A model generated the notes under the pieces. It had not been told where the DNA came from and ran no database searches. It was given only the letters and a program-made list of their open reading frames with translations. 10,185 nt of DNA, taken from positions 1 through 10,185 of the forward strand of contig JAEDGK010000075.1 of the NCBI GenBank assembly GCA_016297555.1, read 5' to 3'. Made by a program: the position numbers and the translations under genes. Source of the DNA: Clostridiaceae bacterium (GTDB taxonomy: Bacteria; Bacillota; Clostridia; Oscillospirales; Acutalibacteraceae). This document shows, one piece after another, positions 5,970 through 10,185 of this stretch (its first letter is position 1; every line of letters starts with the position of its first letter).

Positions 5970-8345
5970 TCAGATGAATTTTATCGTCATTTCAAGTATT
6001 CTCTTGACGCATACCTCGAGATCGGCTCTTGTTAAATAGCCTTTATCGTATGCGGCTTTTAAATCCTCGGGGTAGCCGACGTGCATTTTCATATCGTTGC
6101 CTGCCTTGACCTCTTTGGCAGGGTCATTTTTAACGCCCCAGTCGGTTGTAACCATGCCGTTGAAGCCCCATTCCTCACGGAGAATACCCGTCAGAAGCTC
6201 ATAGCTTTCGGAGGTATGCAAGCCGTTAATGAGGTTGTAGGAGGACATAACCGTCCACGGGTCGGACTCCTTGACGGCGATTTCAAATCCTTTAAGATAT
6301 ATTTCGCGCAATGCTCTTTCGGATATGCGTGAATCACAGCCCATTCGGTTTGCTTCCTTGTTGTTGCAGGCAAAGTGTTTAAGCGAAACGGCAGCTTTGC
6401 GTGACTGAACGCCTCGGGTGAGCGCCGCCGCGGATTTGCCCGAAATGAGAGGATCTTCCGAATAATATTCAAAGTTGCGCCCGCACATAGGGTCGCGGTG
6501 AATGTTGAGTGCGGGGGCAAGCCAGATGCCGAGGTTGTTCTCTTTGATTTCAGCTCCCGCGCACTCGCCGATGCTGTAAATAAGCTCGGGGTCCCAGGTG
6601 CAGGCGAGAAGCGTGGCGCAGGGCCATGCCGTTGTCGGGATTCCCGTTTTCGGCTCAAGCCTTACTCCTGCGGGGCCGTCTGCCGTGGGAACGGGCGGTA
6701 TATCAAGCCTTTTCATTCCTCCGAAGCAGCCCGTGTTTGCAACGCCCGTCGGAGCTTTTCCGCCGACAAAATCCATCAGTTCTTCGAGGGTAAACTGAGC
6801 GATAAATTCATCAAGAGTAATTTTTTCTCCTACCTCGTCAAACTTGACAATGGCTTCGGGAGCTTTTGCGCCCGAGGGAGCGTTTTCACCGTAATAATAG
6901 CTCGCTTCGCCCATGGGGAGCTTTTCAAAGCTGCCGTCGGCAAGCATACGCTCTGCAAGCTTAAAGGGCTTGCATCTGCTTTCAAGCTGCAATACAACCC
7001 GGTCTTTTGTAACCTCATATTCATAGTCGAGCTTTTCGGCGTCTCTGACAGAGGTTCCGAGATAGAATTTATAGCTGCCTGCTTCAAGAACATAGGCGGA
7101 TTTTTGGATTTTGCCCAAATCGTCAAAGCTTGCCATATCGTTAATATCAAAAGAAAGAGCCACGGTTTCCGATTCTCCGGGAGCGAGCAGAGCCGTCTTT
7201 TTATATGCGGCAAGCTCTCTTGCAGGCTTGCCGAGCCTGCCCTGAGGCGCGCTGTAATAAAGCTGAATTACTTCTCTGCCTGCCTTATCGCCCGTGTTTT
7301 TGACATTGACTGCGGCAACGATTTTTCCGTCGCTCTCACAGCATATTTTGCCGCTGAGAGAAAAGCTTGTGTAAGAAAGACCAAAGCCGAAAGGATATCT
7401 CACATAATCCTTTGCGCCGGGTATTGTTTCAAAATAGCGGTAGCCGACATAAATATCGTCCGAATAGTCGAGGTGGTCAAAACATTCCCAAAAATCTTTC
7501 TTGCAGGGGTAGTAATCATATGATTTGGCAATGGTATCAACGAGCTTGCCCGAGGGGTTGACATCGCCGCAGATAATATCGGCGGCGGCGCAGCCGCCCT
7601 CAATACCGCCCTGCCAGCCGATAAGCAGAGCGTCAACCTTGCTGTTTTCGGCAAAATATTCGCAGTCGATAACCGCACCCGAATTAATCAGGATAACAAC
7701 CTTTTTAAAAAGGCTTCCCGCCTTGTCAATCAGATTTTTTTCAATGTCGGAGAGATAATAATCGCCCGCCTGAGGTCTGCGGTCAACGCCCTCGGCGGAG
7801 AATCTGCTCAGAGTGATAATTGCCGTGTCCGCCCACTGTGCCGCAGAAGCTATAAGCTCATCGGGAACGGCAGGCTCTTTAACATGCATACTTGCAAAGG
7901 TATCATAGGTCATATCGTCGCGCTTTGTGCAGAATTCCATTGCATTGACGATATCCCAGGTTGCGTTTATCTGCTCCTGAGTGGGAATGTTTACGCTCTC
8001 GGCTTCAACATAATTTTTGTAGAAATCTATGAGCGGCATATATACCGAAACTTTTCCCTCGGCTTCTTTATCGTTGAAGCCGTCAAAAATATTTGCGATA
8101 TAGGGGCAGTAAACATCGCCGCTGCCTCCGCCGCCTTTTATGTATTCGATTGCAGCCTTGCCGAAAAGAGCAACCTTTTCACCCTTTTTCAGAGGCAGAG
8201 CGCCGTTTTCGTTTTTGAGAAGAACCGTTCCCTCTGCCGCCGCTTTTCTTGAAAGACGGATATGTTTTAGAGAAGCGGTCGCGCATTTTCCGTCCTCACC
8301 AATGGGAAGACAGGGCTGAAATCTGAATCTTGCGTATTTATCCAT
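5970..8345 (-). CDS. Glycoside hydrolase family 3, domain-permuted beta-glucosidase-like
   Basis: This 791-residue enzyme probably releases beta-linked glucose (or a related sugar) from oligosaccharides or glycosides inside the cell; no signal peptide is seen. The usual GH3 order is reversed. The alpha/beta sandwich comes first (about residues 25-330, with AAAEGTVLLKNENGALPL), then a fibronectin III-like domain (about 335-430, NTGDKAGREVIQLYY), then the TIM barrel (about 505-785, RLDIPPVPTADGPAGVR, NIHRDPMCGRNFEYYSEDP, SLKHFACNN). Asp735 in TTDWG is the expected nucleophile and Glu185 in SRFSAEGVDR the expected acid/base. The start is ATG 8345, preceded by AGGATGG; a longer frame to 8456 would overlap nanA and has no homology there. 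It lies 38 bases after nanA in the same operon. Exact substrate is not determinable; beta-xylosidase or other GH3 activities remain possible. Confidence 0.92.
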   Translation of the reverse strand: MDKYARFRFQPCLPIGEDGKCATASLKHIRLSRKAAAEGTVLLKNENGALPLKKGEKVALFGKAAIEYIKGGGGSGDVYCPYIANIFDGFNDKEAEGKVSVYMPLIDFYKNYVEAESVNIPTQEQINATWDIVNAMEFCTKRDDMTYDTFASMHVKEPAVPDELIASAAQWADTAIITLSRFSAEGVDRRPQAGDYYLSDIEKNLIDKAGSLFKKVVILINSGAVIDCEYFAENSKVDALLIGWQGGIEGGCAAADIICGDVNPSGKLVDTIAKSYDYYPCKKDFWECFDHLDYSDDIYVGYRYFETIPGAKDYVRYPFGFGLSYTSFSLSGKICCESDGKIVAAVNVKNTGDKAGREVIQLYYSAPQGRLGKPARELAAYKKTALLAPGESETVALSFDINDMASFDDLGKIQKSAYVLEAGSYKFYLGTSVRDAEKLDYEYEVTKDRVVLQLESRCKPFKLAERMLADGSFEKLPMGEASYYYGENAPSGAKAPEAIVKFDEVGEKITLDEFIAQFTLEELMDFVGGKAPTGVANTGCFGGMKRLDIPPVPTADGPAGVRLEPKTGIPTTAWPCATLLACTWDPELIYSIGECAGAEIKENNLGIWLAPALNIHRDPMCGRNFEYYSEDPLISGKSAAALTRGVQSRKAAVSLKHFACNNKEANRMGCDSRISERALREIYLKGFEIAVKESDPWTVMSSYNLINGLHTSESYELLTGILREEWGFNGMVTTDWGVKNDPAKEVKAGNDMKMHVGYPEDLKAAYDKGYLTRADLEVCVKRILEMTIKFI

Positions 8346-8383
8346 ATTTAACCATCCTGTTAAAAAATTAAAATGTGCGCCTA

Positions 8384-9247
8384 TTAAAGCTTTTCGGCAA
8401 TTTTTTTCATTGCCTCCATACCGTCCCTGCCGAGCGGAAGGAAAGGCTTTCTGCACGGACCCATATCAATGCCCATATAGGTGAGCACCGCTTTTTCGCA
8501 TTGAAAAACTCCGTATTTTATCATCTCGGCGATTATTTCGTTGGCCTCGTTCTGGATAGCCTGAGCATTTTCGATTTCTCCGTTATTAAATTCCTTATAA
8601 ATTTTAAGGAATTTATCAGCCATAAAATTATAGGTGCTGCCTATCGCGCCGTCCGCACCCATTGCAAGTCCGCCGAGACACATTTCGTCAAAGCCGTTGA
8701 ATACTGTAATCGGTCTTTTTATTTTCTGCTTGAACTGCTGGAGGGCAAAAAGATCGGCAGAGGTGTGCTTGATGCCTATAAATCTTTCATCTTCAAAGAT
8801 TTCAGCGGCATAATCCGCCGTAAAGGTGAAGCCGTTGCCGCCGGGGAAATTATAAATTACCATGGGTATGTTTACGCTTGAAACAATATCCGTGTAATAC
8901 TGCCTTATTGCCTGATAGGGGAATGAATAGTAAAACGGAGCAACCGCCGAAACCGCCGTGTAACCCAGAGCTTCGGCTGTTTTCGCCATATCGATTGCCG
9001 CGTCGGTTGAAATTGCGCCGCAATGGGCAATCATCGGCACGCTGTCTCCCGCCGCTTCCTTTGCGATGCGGAAAACCTCCTTGCGCTCTTCGGCGGTCAT
9101 TACCATGCTTTCGCCCGTGCTTCCGCCGACATAAAAGCCGTTTACGCCTTTTTCAAGATTGAATTCAACAAGCTTTTTTAGCGATTTTTCATTTATGGAA
9201 TAATCTTCTTTGAAAGGGGTCAGAAGCGCAGTAAAAATGCCCTTCAT
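8384..9247 (-). CDS. nanA: N-acetylneuraminate lyase
   Basis: This class I aldolase cleaves N-acetylneuraminate to N-acetylmannosamine and pyruvate, the first cytosolic step of sialic acid use. The 287-residue protein is a full-length DapA-superfamily TIM barrel. Lyase rather than dihydrodipicolinate synthase is supported by YVGGSTGES (Ser43, Thr44), VSAVAPFYYSF, Tyr132 in IYNFPG, Schiff-base Lys160 in GIKHTSADLF, the sialate-specific pair Asp187-Glu188 in NGFDEM, and Ser204 in IGSTYNFM. All lie at a constant offset of 4 from the Haemophilus enzyme numbering as I recall it. The segment after YNFPG (GNGFTFT) is less typical, so a related 2-keto acid aldolase is possible. AAGGAG lies 8 bases before the ATG and overlaps the glyA stop region. 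No other nan genes are in the window. Confidence 0.88.
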   Translation of the reverse strand: MKGIFTALLTPFKEDYSINEKSLKKLVEFNLEKGVNGFYVGGSTGESMVMTAEERKEVFRIAKEAAGDSVPMIAHCGAISTDAAIDMAKTAEALGYTAVSAVAPFYYSFPYQAIRQYYTDIVSSVNIPMVIYNFPGGNGFTFTADYAAEIFEDERFIGIKHTSADLFALQQFKQKIKRPITVFNGFDEMCLGGLAMGADGAIGSTYNFMADKFLKIYKEFNNGEIENAQAIQNEANEIIAEMIKYGVFQCEKAVLTYMGIDMGPCRKPFLPLGRDGMEAMKKIAEKL

Positions 9248-9259
9248 GCCAACATCTCC

Positions 9260-10185
9260 TTATTCATATATAGGATAGCGCTTGCAGATTTCGCTGACGC
9301 CCTGCTTGATTTGCTCGGCGCTGTTTTCAAAATCGGTTGCACAAAGATAAATGTATTCCGCAACCTTGTCCATATCCTCGGTGTTGAGTCCTCTTGAAGT
9401 AACAGCCGCCGTGCCGAGCCTTATGCCGCTTGTAACAAACGGCTTCTCGGGGTCGTTGGGAATGGCGTTTTTGTTGGCGGTGATATAAACCTTGTCAAGT
9501 CTCTGCTCAAGCTCCTTGCCCGTTATGCCGAGAGAGCGCAGGTCAACAAGGATAAGGTGATTGTCCGTGCCGCCCGAAACGAGATTTACGCCGCGGGAAA
9601 CAAGTCCCTTTGCAAGAGCGGCGCAGTTGTCAATTATATTCTGCTGATAGACCTTGAAAGAGGGAGCAAGAGCTTCACCGAAGCAGACAGCCTTTGCCGC
9701 TATGATATGCATAAGCGGACCACCCTGATTGCCGGGGAAGATTGATTTGTTGATGGCGGGAGCAAGCTCCTCTGTGCTCAGGATAAGACCGCCTCTCGGA
9801 CCTCTGAGGGTTTTGTGAGTAGTGGTTGTTACGATATCGGCATAGGGAACGGGCGAGGGGTGAAGCCCTGCGGCAACAAGACCTGCAATATGAGCCATAT
9901 CGACCATAAAATATGCGCCGATTGATTTTGCAATATTGCCAATGCGCTCGAAGTCGATAATTCTCGGATATGCAGAAGCGCCTGCAACTATGAGCTTTGG
10001 TTTAACCTCCTTGGCGGTTTTTTCAAGCTCGTCATAATCAATAAAGCCGTTATCGTTAACGCCGTAGGGAACGAATTTATAAAGCTTGCCGCTTGCATTG
10101 ACGGGTGAGCCGTGAGTGAGATGACCGCCGTGGGCAAGATTCATGCCCATAACAACATCGCCCGGCTCAAGAATGGCGGCATAAG
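9260..10185 (-). CDS. glyA: Serine hydroxymethyltransferase, N-terminus beyond the window
   Basis: This PLP enzyme converts serine and tetrahydrofolate to glycine and methylene-tetrahydrofolate, the main source of one-carbon units. The frame stays open to the window edge (YAAILEPGDVVMGMNLAHGGHLTHGSP is split across 10150), so the Met at 10150 is internal and about 105 residues are missing. Signatures: MNLAHGGHLTHGSPVN, VDMAHIAGLVAAG, and TTTTHKTLRGPRGG with the PLP-binding lysine codon at 9812-9814; then FPGNQGGPLMH and the C-terminal SGIRLGTAAVTSRG. It ends 12 bases before nanA, whose ribosome site overlaps its end, so the genes are probably cotranscribed. Identification is certain; only the start and promoter are unseen. 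Confidence 0.97.
   Translation of the reverse strand, partial: YAAILEPGDVVMGMNLAHGGHLTHGSPVNASGKLYKFVPYGVNDNGFIDYDELEKTAKEVKPKLIVAGASAYPRIIDFERIGNIAKSIGAYFMVDMAHIAGLVAAGLHPSPVPYADIVTTTTHKTLRGPRGGLILSTEELAPAINKSIFPGNQGGPLMHIIAAKAVCFGEALAPSFKVYQQNIIDNCAALAKGLVSRGVNLVSGGTDNHLILVDLRSLGITGKELEQRLDKVYITANKNAIPNDPEKPFVTSGIRLGTAAVTSRGLNTEDMDKVAEYIYLCATDFENSAEQIKQGVSEICKRYPIYE

Noticed and set aside
5710..5977. Small frames of 66 (plus) and 70 (minus) codons in the convergent gap
   Set aside because: Both run through the 17-bp terminator hairpin, have no ribosome binding site that stands out, and their products match nothing I recognise.
6498..7523. A 341-codon plus-strand open frame antisense to the GH3 gene
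   Set aside because: It lies wholly within a gene with clear domain and catalytic motifs, its product resembles no family, and such frames are common opposite GC-biased codons.
8346..8456. 37-residue N-terminal extension of the GH3 protein
   Set aside because: It overlaps the 3' end of nanA, has no homology to GH3, and ATG 8345 has AGGATGG at a good distance.

Overview
The window looks like a chromosome segment of a low-to-moderate GC, spore-forming Clostridia-type Firmicute. The fit to gut Oscillospiraceae/Ruminococcaceae relatives is an inference. It rests on a YpeB-type spore germination protein, a domain-permuted family 3 glycosidase of the kind known from Ruminococcus and Butyrivibrio, sigma-A promoters of Gram-positive type, and N-acetylneuraminate lyase next to glycosidase genes.

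Left edge (1-266): a minus-strand tRNA-Arg(CCT) gene has a perfect 5' half with its own promoter. The sequence stops matching a tRNA right after the anticodon. What follows can pair with the anticodon-loop exon as the start of a group I intron would, but it runs off the window. A divergent promoter serves the plus-strand operon.

Middle left (267-4492): a plus-strand lower-glycolysis operon, pgk - tpiA - gpmI, closed by a strong intrinsic terminator. A complete REP-associated (RAYT/IS200-like) HUH transposase gene sits between pgk and tpiA. It starts 2 bases after the pgk stop and has no ribosome binding site. Inside its reading frame are two oppositely oriented REP-like hairpins, each with a GTAG tetranucleotide, and they differ by a compensatory base-pair change.

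Middle (4482-5969): ypeB, a membrane-anchored PepSY-domain spore germination protein. Its start region lies inside the glycolytic terminator, and no sleB is next to it. It converges with the minus-strand genes, and the gap between holds a 17-bp hairpin suited to bidirectional termination plus an unexplained inverted repeat.

Right (5970-10185, minus strand): a tight operon reads glyA (serine hydroxymethyltransferase, cut by the window edge) - nanA (N-acetylneuraminate lyase) - a 791-residue cytoplasmic GH3 beta-glucosidase-like enzyme with its catalytic barrel at the C-terminus. The last two suggest intracellular breakdown of sialic acid and glucoside-type sugars. Their link to glyA is not obvious.
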